Below, piece after piece: positions 48,783 to 61,837 of a DNA stretch of 64,000 bases (positions within the stretch are counted from its first letter, which is position 1; the number at the start of each line of letters is the position of its first letter). Both the position numbers and the translations under genes were made by a program. The stretch comes from Cristatella mucedo. Lineage: Eukaryota > Bryozoa > Phylactolaemata > Cristatellidae. The notes under the pieces are model-generated. The model was given only the letters and a program-made list of their open reading frames with translations. It did not search any database and was not told the DNA's origin. Location of the stretch: NCBI GenBank assembly GCA_009760855.2, contig WPIO01000041.1:1700501-1764500 (forward strand), read 5' to 3'.

Positions 48783-50810
48783 CTAAGGGAAGCAGCAACA
48801 ACTGTAGTAGCAGGGGGCTGAAGCTGAGAGGAGACAATAGATGCACCTAATGCTATTGCTCGATCGCTGTCTCAAGGTCAAGCTCTCAGCATCCCTACCT
48901 CTGTGATGGCTCCACCACATTTCACACACACATTAAAAGGGTGGCAGAATGCAAATGTTGCTGAACACACAGCCAACGAGGGTAGCTTAACTATTGTTCC
49001 ATGTATCAGCACCCATAGCCAGGAAGCTGATGTTAAAGTAGCCAAACTGGCCAATACAACTCCATATATAAGGCTGCAATTTTAAAATATAGCCAGGTTG
49101 CTCTCAGCTGGTAAAGGTTGTGTCACTAGTATAAATGAGCTTAAGTCACGGTGCAACCAAGAAAGAAGTCATGGGTGGGTAGGTCAACGACCCAATAAAA
49201 GAAGAGTGAGCCTTGAGGAGTACCCTTGCTTGCTCTTCGGTGCCGGCACATCTAGGAATAGTTCAAAATAACGATCAGCAACACCGACACCCAAATATAT
49301 TAAAACAGAGAATTGGCTAGCTGCTGAAGACCTCAGTCTGCTCTGGCAGCACAGCAGAATGCTACAAATGCAAAGCATCATAGGCCTAAGAGAGGTCACT
49401 TCGATGCTCACTCACGACCACCTTGGACGGTGTAGTCTGATGGGTGATGGCCTCCTCCTGTCTCCATTTCTCTGTGCCTATCGTGATAACTCTCTCACCT
49501 ACTGGTCATCTGCCAGCGGTCCTGCTTGCTCCTGTCTTGCTCCCAAGATCTGGCTCCTTTGTCTTCAAATATAGTCTATATGTCTGCCCGAATTTGTTTG
49601 TCTTACTCGATCAGCATCGGCTTCGGATATCATTGAGCATCTCTGCTTCTTTGCGTGCCTTGCATCCATGCCATTTTACCATATTTTAAATGTATGAGTA
49701 ATGAATGGTCTGCCCATTCAGCCTGATCGATATAATGCTGCAATGCCCCCAAAGGTGCATTGCGGTGCTTGAGAGAAAGAAGAATATCTCAAGCCGTCCT
49801 AGCCATTGGTAAACCGGCGACCTCCGAATCCAAACCGTTAGTAAACTAAGCAATTCAGATTTCCTGGACCTAGCTGGTCGAGCACTGGAGCGGCGCACCT
49901 ACCCGGTAGCTGGATTAGTTGAAGCTGGAAGCATGGGGGCACTGCTGCATTGGCAGCTGCAAGACTGGCTGCAGGACTTGGAGGGCTCAGCTAGAGCCTG
50001 ATGCTGCTGACAACAGATTGCTATAAATAGCTCCTTTGTAGACTGGGGGCCAGACCAATTTGCGAGGCCCTAATGCCTCGAATGCAGAAGGCTAATTATA
50101 GTTTACAGTCGGCAGGTTGATACCACAAGTATCGATAATTCGTAGCTCGGAAATGCATACGAAGCAATCGCCTGGGGTAGATCGCCTGGGGTACAGCTCC
50201 GGTGCTTTGCACAAGGGAAAGCTAACTGATCCTATTAATAAGTCTTCCAATTCAGCCACGCATTCAGCCGGCTGAAAATTGCACGGCTATCTTCGACACC
50301 CCCCCCCAGAACAGCACAGGAATGTACCACGGCTAAAAATGAGTCCAGCTGAAGTATCAGTATGATTGCTGGTGACCCTGTAACTCTCTTCTTAGCTCCT
50401 GAAAGACTTCCCGTCTGGGACAAACAGACTGAAACTCGGTGCTCTGCCACAGACCGAGCACTTATAGCATTGCTGGAAAGAAGGGCACTGAGCTGGCTGC
50501 CGTGTGGCATCGGCAGAATGGCTCCTGCACAGCCAGCTTGAGCCCTGCCCTGCTGCTGCAGTAGCATCTAACCGGCGATACTCCCCTCTCCCCGAGCCCC
50601 GGTCGAGCTTTGCCCCGAGGCTATGGCTCTCAGCAAGCCGCCGTGAAGATACAGACTCTGCACAGACGAATCGCGGTAACAGTTGGAGTCTTTTCGATAG
50701 GCATTCTGCACCGATTGCCCTGGGCATTCAAGCCGGTAGCTCCGCTTATGAAAGGACAGATAGCAACAGCAGCTGTAGCAGCTGAAACAGTAGCAGCAGA
50801 CGTCCGGATG
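48783..50810. other. Receptor intron, no feature seen
   Basis: GC-richer at 50380-50700 with overlapping open frames but no recognisable protein. Confidence 0.45.
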
Positions 50811-50823
50811 CTTAAAATCCAAG

Positions 50824-50860
<37 letters not shown>

Positions 50861-50882
50861 GTATATAATATTGGATTTTAGG
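50811..50882. repeat. (AT)n inside an inverted repeat
   Basis: taaaatccaa on the left and ttggatttta on the right of a TA run. Confidence 0.85.
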
Positions 50883-51173
50883 CATCGTTTCCCCGTGATA
50901 TATATAGCCTGGTGAAACGATGCTCACGATGCACCTCTGAGCCGTGATCAATGCCTGTTCGAAGACAAAGCGATAGCCAGAGAGGGGCAGTCGGACCGGC
51001 AGTCTCACAGCTTAAGCTTCGCTGACCCGTGGGGGCCTGCTTCGGATCCATACATTGCCAGTGGCCACTGACCATGCAGCATCATCGCTTATTATGAAGG
51101 GTTATTTGGTGCTATCAAAAGGCTGGCCAACACTTCAAAGCGTAGGTTGTAAGCTCTTCTTAGAGATGGAGAA

Positions 51174-51302
<129 letters not shown>

Positions 51303-51447
51303 CCAAAAAGAGTATCTGAGATGAGGAGGTGACTGAGCATGCTACCGAGTAAATAAATGCAGTGCAAACAGCCTGAGGAGCCATATTGTCCAACTTAGCT
51401 TAGCCAACAGTGCAAACTGCCCACCACCAACTGACCTGCTTCTAGCT

Positions 51448-51460
51448 GGAAAAACTTACA

Positions 51461-51493
<33 letters not shown>

Positions 51494-51540
51494 GTAGGTT
51501 TTACCCATTAATATATATATATATATATATTAATGGGTAT
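51448..51540. repeat. Two adjacent palindromic (AT)n arrays
   Basis: aaaacttacatatat with atatgtaggtttt, then acccattaatatat with atatattaatgggt; each pair encloses a TA run. Confidence 0.85.
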
Positions 51541-51654
51541 GTGTATTTATACCTACACACAGATGCATATACATAGATGCATATATGTATGTATTTGTGT
51601 GCATGTGCATGCATGCAAAAGAATGCATTGTATCTACATTTCTGAAATACGAAT

Positions 51655-52145
51655 AATGTGATGTAATGTAATGTATGTTCTGTCTGCATCTCCACAAAGC
51701 CACCAAGATTAAGTGGGTGCCATGCAATAGAGTTCTCTATAACACTCTCGAAGCTGAAGTGCCTTTCGGTATGCATTCGGTAGCAGACAGACTTAATCTC
51801 ACTCAATTAAGAGAAAGTGAGAAGAATAGCTGAGTTAGGAGGGCAGTTTAGGTAGTGAGTAGCATGGATGCAGCAGCTCAAGACGGTGTTAAAGGAAGTG
51901 CCACAGTCGGCAGCAGGAGACTAGATGTCGTTGCATGAGAATTTTGAAAGTGAACTCTTAAGTCAGGGACCGTCAGAGCAAAAGCATCTGTCGCCAATAG
52001 TAGTATTTAAGAAGAGGAATGGAAGAGCTAATTTGTTTTCTGTAGAGGACTGAAGACACGAGGAGGCTGAAACTGGTGGATGAAGCAGGTCAGCTAGGCA
52101 TGAAGTAGCCAAGCCACGGCCGGCCTCTTGGGTCAGCTTAAGAGC
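51655..52145 (-). mobile_element. LINE B, 3' part
   Basis: (ATGTA)n-like tail at 51658-51675 followed by the shared 3' region (tagcagacagacttaatctc, cagcagctcaagacggtg). Confidence 0.65.
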
Positions 52146-52224
52146 TTTGCTCTATATACAGACTCTGTTGGATGTACTGGATGGCTTCCCTGTTTGCTTT
52201 CTGCTCCCTTTGGTCATAGAACCC

Positions 52225-52345
52225 AATGATAGTAGTAATACGTTGGTATAGCGCCCTCGGAGAAATCAATCTCTTTTTAGGCACTTTATATATGCTGAAA
52301 AGGAAGCACGATGGAGTGGTTGTTGGCAGCATGCCCAATCAGATA
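52225..52345 (-). mobile_element. LINE A, 3' tail
   Basis: tagtagtaatacgttgg, then gaaatcaatctctttttagg and the start of the 3' untranslated region. Confidence 0.65.
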
Positions 52346-52793
52346 CTTTGCTAGTCATTTTCCAACTCAGGTTCACTGCATCACACCTGCATAGGAGTAC
52401 ATCTCTCTCCAAATCTAAGCTTCGATGTGTGACCAGCGCGCATCCCTTCGGAGGCAGATGTTCGTGTCCATTCTTTGGTTCACTTAAAGAGCCGTGCCCA
52501 GTAGTCTAGCTAAGTACATCGATGAAGGTAAAACGGGATTTAGGCAAGGCGTAGGTAGGCAACCCTGTGCTATTTGCATTACCGATGGTTGCCAGTTCAA
52601 GTAAAGCAGGAGCCGTAAACAAACTCTGGTACCACGTCAGTCGGTCTACACCAAGAGGCTGTTACAGTATGTAGTATTCAAAGCCAAGGAGGCTTTCAGA
52701 GAGTGTTCCTGTCAATCTATCTCGAGTATTTACATGTAAATATTATCTACCTAATCATCTGTCTAATTTATTTTTGTACCTGCAAATTGACTC

Positions 52794-53046
<253 letters not shown>

Positions 53047-53055
<9 letters not shown>

Positions 53056-53445
53056 CTTAAATCCTTTGGAGACCGTGCATTTAGTTCATATGCTCCCAAA
53101 GCCTGGAACTCCCTCCCGACCTGCGTCAGAACATCCCCTGACCTGACCACATTTAAAAGAAACCTAAAAGCACACCTATTTAGGACAGCATTTAGTGGGT
53201 CCCTGTGATTCGTCCTTGATGTGCTTATGCGTGCTGACACTGTGCATGCTGCCACTAACCACATTTGCATGCTGACCCTGTGCATGTCACCCCTAACCAT
53301 ATAATTCATTTCGTTTGTTTTTCAAGCATGATTTTACTTACCATTCAATTGCATTTCACTTTACAGCAAATGTAAAGCGCCTAGAGAGAGATTAAGTTCT
53401 CTGAGGGCGCTTTATCAAGTGAATTATTATTATTATTATTAACAA
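53047..53445 (+). mobile_element. LINE A, 3' end next to an (AT)n hairpin
   Basis: Starts at the [19 protein letters not shown] block (53055 onward), continues to [13 protein letters not shown]-like codons and the tail gcgcctagagagagattaag, ending (ATT)n at 53424-53442. Its first 20 bp are repeated in inverted orientation left of the (AT)n array. Confidence 0.75.
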
Positions 53446-53536
53446 CACACACACAGAGAGAGAGAGACACACACACACACTCACACACATATATAAATAT
53501 ATATATGTAAATATATATATATATATATATATATTT
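53444..53536. repeat. Mixed CA/GA/TA microsatellite
   Basis: Begins right after the (ATT)n of a LINE A copy. Confidence 0.9.
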
Positions 53537-55693
53537 ACGACTTATTTGCCATGCTAAGGGTCCTCGGTTTAAATACCGTAGACATCAACCTGAGTGTCGC
53601 TCACACGTGTGGGAGATCAGGTCAAACGTCATGATTTTAGTGGATGTAGGGCCACAGCGTGTTCGGCTGACCATATTTTTTGCGAATTTCCTCCGTCCAT
53701 CGCACACTGTGGTCCAGACCACGGCCGGGCTGCAGCCAGGGCGAGCATTTGAGTCAGCTTTCATAACCGTCCCGGCTAAAGATAGGAGTTGGTGAGTAAG
53801 GTGCATACAACCTGGTGGGGCACCACTGGCAACGAGTTGTGGTAATTCTGACATGTCCGAAAGCCGTCAAGTCTGACCGCAGCAAAGGTCAGCTGGCGAG
53901 CTGACGAGTTGGCTCAGGCCGATTGCTTCGGTGATTCTAGATAGTATTGGCTCAACAATAAGGTGCCATTAAAGAGAAATCAGTGCATCGACAAACGCCT
54001 CGGGTATAGCTAAAGACGGCCGCACTTGGGACGAGGCAGAGGCATTAACCTATTACTTTGTCGGTCGTTGAGAGCTGCAGGCGGGCAGGCGGTCGGTCGG
54101 TCGGCACCCACGCTGCTGCTGCTGCTGTTGCTATCGCTAGCGTTCTTTACTTCTTAACCTAGCGATCAGTGGAATTGCGATCTTCGCCGAGAATTATTGA
54201 GCAAGAGCGGCAGCAGGCGTTTACTTTTGCACAGAGAGCAGAGCCACGTGACGGCATCCAAGAATACTGTACGCTTCCCGGTCTGGAGCTTCGCCGGGCC
54301 ATATGCTAGGCGAGAGCATTTTCTAAAGAGCACTCGAAGCCTAAGTGGCGTTTTGGTGGGAAATCGGCTGTCAGCAGCCTTCAGCTCGCGCAGCAGACAA
54401 ATAGCAACTACCGCATATCTGATTTGCGAGGACCTTCGAAGAAGCATGCAGTAAGGAATTTGCTGTAGATAATGTTTGCAAACGAGGCTTAGGAATTGGC
54501 AGCCGGCGAGAAGATCGCCGTCGTACCAGAACGCGAAGAAATGAGTTGAGGAGTAATTTAGGATCTGAAGAGGAACAAAAACAAGCAACCGTTGCGAGGA
54601 GCTGCTTAGTGAAAGAAAGGAAAGGAAAGCACAAGTTATTGCTCAGAGAGGATCAAAGACGGAAGCTGGAGAGTATCGGATAGTAGGATGGCGCTAATGC
54701 TGCTTAGCCGATTCAACTGAGTCTGAGCCTGATCAAGCGGACGACAGTACCGATACAGGTGCGTACGACCGTTGCAGGTAATCGACAGTGGTCATCCGAA
54801 AAGACGACGGTCGTCAAAGTGTGTGGTCTGGCAATCGACTCCCTCGTCAATGTGGCAAAGTGCCTCAAAGTGCCTACCGGCTATTGCAGCATGAGGGATT
54901 ATTAGCCTCGTGTTCATCGAGTAGGTTACAATAACACTGGCCACGACCTCTATGAATCCCTGCTTGGAGGAGAGCTGTCCGAGGTCTTGCCACTCTGTGC
55001 TAATTTTCCATTGCTCTCTGTCCAGCAACTTGCCATAGAGGAATGATCGGCACAGGTCGAATTAGAGACGCAACCAAAGAGTTCAAATTTGACTTTGCCT
55101 GCCAGTCGCAGAAGGGCTGAGGGTTAATGTCAGACGGTTCACTGCCCTGTACACCTCCTTACAAGTAAAATGGTCAGCTGGCCCACCATTCAATCTGATG
55201 CCTCTGACGCGTACACGCGTGGCTCCTACCACGGAAGTTTGTTATCGTGCCTTCAAATGACCCTTCGGGGGTACCTAATGGGGCGCACATGTCAAGGTCA
55301 GTTGATTTGCAGGATCCATCACTTTACTGCTGAAGTGCACAATAGCAGCATTCTATGTACTTGAGATTACCATTGAAAAAAGACCAAACAATGGACATGC
55401 AAGGGTTGACACATGGCTTAGAGAGCGCTGCTGAAATGTCACCATCTCCGCGACCTTGAGAAACTGCACACAATGTCATCTCCAACGCAGTGCCGGCCAT
55501 TCAGGAGGTACATGTGTGTTCGAATTTGTTGAACCATTGCTGAATGCAATGGAAGACAGTGCAGCAACAATTGATGACCGGTTGAACAGGGCCAGGATGG
55601 GCAATGAATAAACAGGGCTAGCGTAGAACAGTTTAGCGATTCCGATGTATGCTACTTCAAATTTAGAAATCTTGCAGAGCTGGAAGTACTCAC
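53537..55693. other. Receptor intron, no feature seen
   Basis: Several 60-140 codon frames on both strands lack splice support or similarity. Confidence 0.45.
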
Positions 55694-55768
55694 AAGACAT
55701 GTAGCTCAGCATTGCTGTCAAACACCCCGGTCTGCACTTCCCGCAAAGCCTCATCGCCGTGGATGGTT
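55694..55768 (-). CDS. LGR receptor, LRR exon 1 of those seen
   Basis: This 75-bp phase-2 exon is the most 5' piece of the receptor found here. It is bounded by a strong acceptor (cttttctattgcag) and donor (TT/gtgagtac). It reads as one leucine-rich repeat containing LREVQTGVFDSNAELHVL. The spacing matches residue by residue the FSH-receptor repeat that begins EISQND (family knowledge recalled from memory, not aligned by software). The repeat would form one strand-turn unit of the extracellular hormone-binding solenoid. The split last codon (TT + A of the next exon) gives Leu, as the repeat requires. The preceding exon should end in a codon whose third base is A here; it was not found in the window. 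Confidence is high because length, phase, both splice sites and repeat pattern agree. Confidence 0.85.
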
Positions 55769-56519
55769 CTGCAATAGAAAAGAGGAAACCTAGCTTAAAA
55801 AGTGAACAGACAGCATCAGTTTTTCGGTAGAAACAGGTTCCATCAGTGGTTTTTAGGCATCCTCAGAGTATGCATTAATTACCGGTCGTTTCTAATGTAT
55901 TCAAATGATGCGAGTACTGCTTTTCCCAAAGAAGATAATACTGCAGATGGTACAAAAAAAAACCAAAACCAAAGAATTAGCTCAATACGAGCCGCCTTCT
56001 TTTTCTGAAGGTGCATAGCAGCGACAAAGAAAGAAAGTGATTTGTAAGCATGCTACTGGAAAGAAAACACAAAGCCTCTAAACATTTCACGCGTTTACTC
56101 CTAGATGAAGTCGTTTGGACAGATTGATCTAGTTCCGTGCCGGTGGTCTCCTCACTCAGCAGCTTCTCTAAATGTCAGCTAGCTATATGTGACCGATGGA
56201 AATTTTCTGCTTTGAAACTGTTGCTGATCAGCCAACTCTGAAAAAGAAATAAAGTTATGCTTGGTCTATTTCACTAGGTGGGTATGTTTTCGGCATGTCA
56301 AGATAAACTGAGTAGGCTATGTCGAGTTTCAAGCTTGATGACCACGTGCTTAGCTCTCTTTAGATTGGTTGCTCGTTTAAAGTCAATGTCTGACCCCCTC
56401 CTTTAGGCAATTCCTTTTACATCTATGCCAAAGGTGGTAGGCTAGATCAGAGCGTGCAAGGTAGGTTGCTATTGCATTGGTAGGTTCGTAGGTGCATTTA
56501 TTAGGTGGTGATATTGTGA
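55769..56519. other. Upstream of the first receptor exon seen, no feature
   Basis: Searched on the minus strand for the missing first LRR exon (phase 2, split codon ending in A) without success. Confidence 0.45.
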
Positions 56520-56698
56520 TTTTGAGCGATTTGGTAATAGCCTCTGCCTAGCGGCAAGGTGCTTGCTCTAAACGATCCCGGTCGTGGTTTCGAGTCCTGC
56601 AGTGGATGATTCTTAATTGCCCACTGCAAGCTGTGGCTAAAGCCGTTAAGGCTCTTTTGCCCTGTTAAAAATGAGGTCGTTGAATCAGCTAACCTCTA
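56520..56698 (+). mobile_element. SINE-1
   Basis: cggtcgtggtttcgagtcct, attgcccactgcaagctgtg, ctcttttgccctgttaaaaa, ttgaatcagctaa. Confidence 0.65.
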
Positions 56699-57214
56699 AC
56701 GTTTTGATTGTTTTGCTTGTCTGAAGCCGTTGGTGGCATGCGAATGCACCTAGGAATGGATGACCCCAATCACAAAGAAGCTGTTTGTAGTGCTGTCAGC
56801 GAGCCGATAAGATCCATGCTGCCCTGGGTGCTATGGCGACCGCCTCGGTTCCAAGCTTGTCGAATAACAACTAAGCCTAATCAGCCTAGACCGGAATCAG
56901 ATCCACGAACATCTCGAAGACGGCTTTTGGCGAGACCAATTAGACCAATAGCGCGTTGCTCTGACCACGGCCCCGCTGCCGGTGCTTGCCAGCGCTACTG
57001 GACTGGAATGCATCCAGAGGTCTTTGACATGAGAGAGCTACTGGGGATGACGTTTAGAGAGTACACTTTCCAGGTTCAGGTCACGTGTCACAGCCGGATG
57101 CTGCTTGAGCATTCGGATGCCGAACAGTAATAATGTGCAGCCGATGACTCGGTTACAGGCAGCTGCACAGTAGCCAAGACGAGCACCCACCTTTCCCAGC
57201 GATTAAAAGACTTC

Positions 57215-57385
57215 TTTGGCTGATTTAGCAGATTCGTTGACATAGCGGCAGGAGGGTCTCCTTAACAGCGGTCACCTCCACTTGCAGTGGGCAATAAAGG
57301 ACCGCCCGCCGAAAAAGCTCGAATCCACGACCTCCCGGGTCGTGAATTGGGAGCACCTTACCTCCGGCCTACGATCCAGGGGCAA
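57215..57385 (-). mobile_element. SINE-1, diverged
   Basis: ggctgatttagcagattcg, ttgcagtgggcaataaagga, box B gctcgaatccacgacctcc. Confidence 0.6.
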
Positions 57386-57784
57386 TGCAAGCGCATTCAA
57401 TAGAAGTAGCTTTCGTCCGCGGCAAGCATCGGGCATCGCAACGGATATTAGTTGGCGACTGCTGACGCCGTGTCGTGTGCAGTCACCAGACAAGCATGAG
57501 CTAGAATCTTCCGACGGTCACGTGGGCTACGCTCGGGCTCGGGCTCGCTCCACAAGAAAAACTACTTAAGCTAGGCGCGAATCTCTTTGGAAACGGCAGA
57601 AAAGCGCAAAGCCGACAGGATATCGACTGCCAAAGTAGAAGCAATCTAGGTGCCGGAAATGAGAGTTGCTCGCAGTTCCGTCGCCTGACCCCCACTCCTG
57701 GGCCTGTTCGTTGCAGGAGGTAAGAGCAATAGTGACAGTTACTTACACCGCAAGGGGACTTGTACGGGCTGGCGCTCGCATTTT

Positions 57785-57898
57785 TAACAATATATATACA
57801 TAATAACATGTACAATATATAAACAATATATATATATATATATTACAATATATATATATATATATAACAATATATATATATATATATTGTTATATATT

Positions 57899-57936
<38 letters not shown>

Positions 57937-57963
57937 ATATATATATATATATATTTATATATT

Positions 57964-58002
<39 letters not shown>
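57785..58002. repeat. (AT)n array with acaatata units
   Basis: Several TA runs separated by acaa/ttgttatatt units, largely self-complementary. Confidence 0.9.
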
Positions 58003-58003
<1 letters not shown>

Positions 58004-59777
58004 CCTGGCGATAATGCTGAGAAACTAGACCCAGACTCGAGCGTAGCAATGCGTCGTTGCCAGGCGCTGCGCGGTTGATGGGATTATTGTTATACTCTGT
58101 CGACTGATGGCGTCTGGGAGCTATTTAGAGTTATGCCGCCTGTGGCTCATTTCGAGCATTAAAGCCGAGCTGCGTCTGCCCGACTGGCCGCCCTACTGCG
58201 CAGAAGAGCAGAACTAAGAGGCAGCGCTCCGCTCTTTGCCCCCCCCCCCCGATAGCTCGGTAGCCGCCGACCGAAAAGCATGAAGGCATAGGTAGCGAAA
58301 TGGAAATGGCAAGCCTAGAGGTCCCTGATTAAACCCGGGGGAGGAGAGGCGACGAGTGTCGAGTACGGGACTCGGTTGGAGAGAAGAGGAGAGTAGGAGA
58401 GGGAAGCGTGCAGCAAGAGATTGGCCCCAAATTCGCTGCTTAAGCCTCGTTCCTGCTTTTCCCAGCGAACGACGCGCGGGAAAGCTCTCCGGTGCGTGGT
58501 GGCATCTCGTAGAGTCTCGAGCCTCGAAGGGACGTCGGAAACGTCGCGAAACTGCTGCGACACCTGGCTGGCCGCTGGAAAGTTCGGCCAAGCTCAACCG
58601 ATACGCGTTGAATTGACCGCAGCTCCTGTAATTTTGGCGGCCTCGACAATGGACGCCCGGCTGACCGCGATTAATTAATCAGCCGCGCCAGCTGTCGTCG
58701 GCTCTCGTGGCGTTCCGGCTCCGTCAGCGCCTAGAGCGGCAGCGGCGGCTCCGCTCGAGAGCTGCCGCGGCTAAGCCGATTGTGGCCGTATAATCGGCGG
58801 TTATCGGCAGGCGGGCAGAAAGTAGTAGTTGTACCCAGGTCGCAAATGGATGGACTCGGATTCCTGTTCAGAGAATTTCGTCTGCCAATAAATCGCGTGT
58901 CCTGCGTTGCTGCAATTGAAGCATCTCCAATCCGATATGCTTTTCCCCCCCTTCACTCCGTACACTTGTCTTTTTTTTCTTTTGGCGCTTACCTGCTAGT
59001 GATTCAGTACATGCTACTAGCCAGAGGTTAAGCTGACCGATGATATACCGGCCCTGATAGTCCTACTGTGTGCCTCGCCATGCAAGCGCCAGCATGGTAC
59101 TAGTGTGTGTTTGTGCCTCCGTGTCTAAGTACGATACCTTGCATGCGATTGATTAACCCTTGGTTATAGTTTCTCTTGCAGTATTATTAGGTGCCTGGGT
59201 AGCGATTTAGTCCTCTTACGGCAACGCGAAATCGACCAAACGCTTATTATTCTCACTTGCAACCTACTTATCATTCTTATTCTAATGCACGCTCTCGAAG
59301 CTGAGGCTACGAAGCGTCGTCGACTCAGTGGGCTCAGTCAGGCTCGCGCAAGAAGAAGTAGACGCATCCTTCGAAAACGCCAGGCTCGCGACCAGCGGCG
59401 CTCGTCCCGCGCCGCTGGCCGCTTGGAAAGACGCGATACGGTATTGCGTTTGAAATACCGCCTTTCGACGCGCAGCCGGCTCGCAAAGCCGGCTCGACTG
59501 CAGGCTAATCCTACGGGCGTTCGCCGGAAGTTCCAATGCACGCCGGAAGCATGGCCGACGGCGCGCTGGAGAAGCAGCGGCCGCCGTTCGCTGGCAGCTG
59601 CTCCTACAGCAAACCGCCGCTTTCGATGCTGCTCCCTCCTCACGTGACCCCGGGGCAGAGAGGCCACCAATTTTCTCCTAGCACCTGGTTATTGGCGCCG
59701 CTCGCCGTCACCTTTATACGGCAACGGCTGCATTCCTCGTCGGCTTTTATTGCAAGCATTTTTAGGTATTAAAGATT
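58003..59777. other. CpG-rich region, unassigned
   Basis: Two CpG-rich blocks (about 58000-58780 and 59290-59720) around a diverged LINE tail at 59060-59250. Open frames occur on both strands; none is recognised. It lies upstream of the receptor exons on the same strand, so a promoter or first exon here is possible but unsupported. Confidence 0.3.
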
Positions 59778-59860
59778 TAATAATAATAATAATAGCAACC
59801 AACAGCAACACATGCATGTAACACCCTGGGAGAACTAAATCTCTTTCTGGGCACCGTGCA
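59778..59860 (-). mobile_element. LINE A, 3' tail
   Basis: (AAT)n at 59778-59794, then gagaactaaatctctttctg and truncation. Confidence 0.65.
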
Positions 59861-60214
59861 CACGCCGGTTGCCGGGAATGCGGCTACAGAGGTTGCGACG
59901 ATGGGAGCACGCATGGGTCGCTCTTTCAACTTGAAGCGAATACAGGGCCCCCATTGCCCAGGCACCTGTGCTCGCGTGCATGCACTAGCGCACGTGCATG
60001 CACGAACCAACGTGTACTCAGGCACGCATGCCCGCGGCATGCGAAAATCCGCTCACTCGCGAGCGCCCACTCTCTGAAGGTACACCCTGCCCATCGATCA
60101 ATCAATTGGAAAGCACTTTGACCTCGAGACGAGCAGCAAATACAATGAGTGGAGACACTGGCCGGCTGGCTGCCTGGCTGGATTGCCTATAGCTGCTCAG
60201 CGAACGCCGTCGTG

Positions 60215-60880
60215 CGTCCAAGTCACTCGGTGCATTTGTGACGTCAAGCCTATTCTTCGGCGAGTCCTCTCGCAAACGTACCTACCTGTGCCCGTGCAAT
60301 ACGACGCGCCGCGCCGACGGTGAACCGCTCGTTACATCACGGCCTATCGCGCTTGGCGTATTTTATGCGTCGCTTCTCGCAGCCCCTGAAATGGCCCTCG
60401 GACAAGCAACGCATCGATCTCAAGGTCGCAGCGACGCTGACCTTGTGGTTCCTTTCTTTCTCGTGCTTCAATCTATAGGTCACTCGTGCACCGCCCTCTA
60501 CCGGCTCGAACCGGTCGCTCAGCTGACCCTGGTCCTGACCCGGTGTCAACGCTTTTCGTTCCAACTTCAAAGCGTTCAAAGAAAGACCTTTAAGACCTTC
60601 AGTTCTTAGGCACCCGGAGCTTAGTCGTTCGACCGACCGATTGGCACACGGTGTACCGACTGACCGTCTGAATGGCCGCCGTTCCCAAGAAAAATTAAAA
60701 TCCTCCGTTTGCCCACATTGTTTGCTTTGCCCGTGCGAGTTATCTCGTATTCGCTCGCGCATGCAGCAGTTGCCAACAAATCAGTTTTATCTGCTTCTTT
60801 CCAGCTATTCCAAGTGCCTAGAAAGAGATTTACCTCACTCACGGTGCTACATACATTTATTATCATCATTATTAACGCTG
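60215..60880 (+). mobile_element. LINE A, GC-rich degenerate copy
   Basis: Reads as FVTSSLFFGE-, then PSDKQRIDLKVAATL around 60399-60435, a shifted [10 protein letters not shown]-like block near 60560 and the tail agtgcctagaaagagattta with ATT-rich end. It is unusually CpG-rich compared with other copies. Confidence 0.6.
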
Positions 60881-60984
60881 CTAAGAATGAATGTAGTCGG
60901 GTAGCTCAACAAGGTACAAGCTCGTTGAAGGAGTTTTACGCTGCTTTCAGGATTCGCTTAGGTTTTCAAGTGTCGAATACGCCC

Positions 60985-61250
60985 AAACGCTTGCAATGCA
61001 GATCTTCTGGTCAGCAAAGCAGTTGATACAAAACTCTGCAGCCGGTTTTTCTGTCGTGTTAGTCGCAATTGCCAACCCACACCACTGCTCTTTTAAAATG
61101 CACTGCATCCCCCTCAAGCTGCATGTAGACTTTTCAAGGTTTATTCACTCGATTTCAATAGTCACTTTATTCTCTAGCACCGGTATACTTACCCGAACTA
61201 CTCTCCAATCAGGCTAAGTATCGTACCACCCACTCGTCAGAATCAAATCA
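60985..61250 (+). mobile_element. LINE A, left half of a copy split by a SINE
   Basis: Starts near the LVQNSAAGF block and runs to the codons before the NLKSF block. Interrupted by the minus-strand SINE-1 at 61255-61435. Confidence 0.6.
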
Positions 61251-61254
61251 TTTA

Positions 61255-61435
61255 ATAAATAAATAAATAAATCCTAGCTGATTAAACAGCCTCTTTTTGT
61301 ATAGCGACAGAAGAGCCTTTACGGCTATCACCACCACTTGCAGTGGCGATACAGAATCGCCCACCGCTGGAATCGAACCCACGACCTCGGGACCGAGGTC
61401 GTGAAAGCAACCGCCTTACCAAGTGTGTAGCTGTG
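61255..61435 (-). mobile_element. SINE-1 inserted in LINE A
   Basis: (AAAT)n tail at 61252-61272, then ctagctgattaaacagcctc, body, and box B tggaatcgaacccacgacct. It lies inside a LINE A copy whose coding order continues on both sides. Confidence 0.75.
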
Positions 61436-61737
61436 CATCTATCCAACCTCAAATCCTTTGCAGAGCTTGCCTGTAGCTACTATGCTCCCAAGGCCTGGAA
61501 CTTACCTCCGACTGAGGTCACGACATATCCTAACTTGACGACGTTAAAAAACAAGACCTACCCGTTCCACACAATATTAGCTGCGTCTGCATGAATTGTC
61601 CTTTGAGTCCTTATGCATGCTGACACAGTGCATTGTATCACTATTCAATTAACATGCTTCCTTTGCAGAAAATGTAACTTGGCTAAATTGAAATTTTGTT
61701 CTCTTAGGGTGCCATACATATGTATTATTATTATTAG
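61436..61737 (+). mobile_element. LINE A, right half of the split copy
   Basis: Resumes at SNLKSFAELACSYYAPKAWN and continues to an ATT-rich end at 61722-61737. Confidence 0.65.
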
Positions 61738-61837
61738 TGTCGTCGTTATTATTATTATTATAGGCAACCCATATCCGCAGGTGGCCCATTGGTAGCTCAG
61801 TGATCAGGATTATAATCGATCAACAGGATAGGAAAGG

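Noticed and set aside
56708-57130. 140-codon plus-strand frame after a SINE
   Set aside because: No recognisable domain. The second half looks protein-like, but no promoter, splice support or partner exon was seen.
58990-59062. Candidate exon with a strong minus-strand donor (TAGCAG/gtaagc)
   Set aside because: The only open reading ends in phase 1, which does not fit a partner for the 55.7-kb exon, and it lacks LRR spacing.
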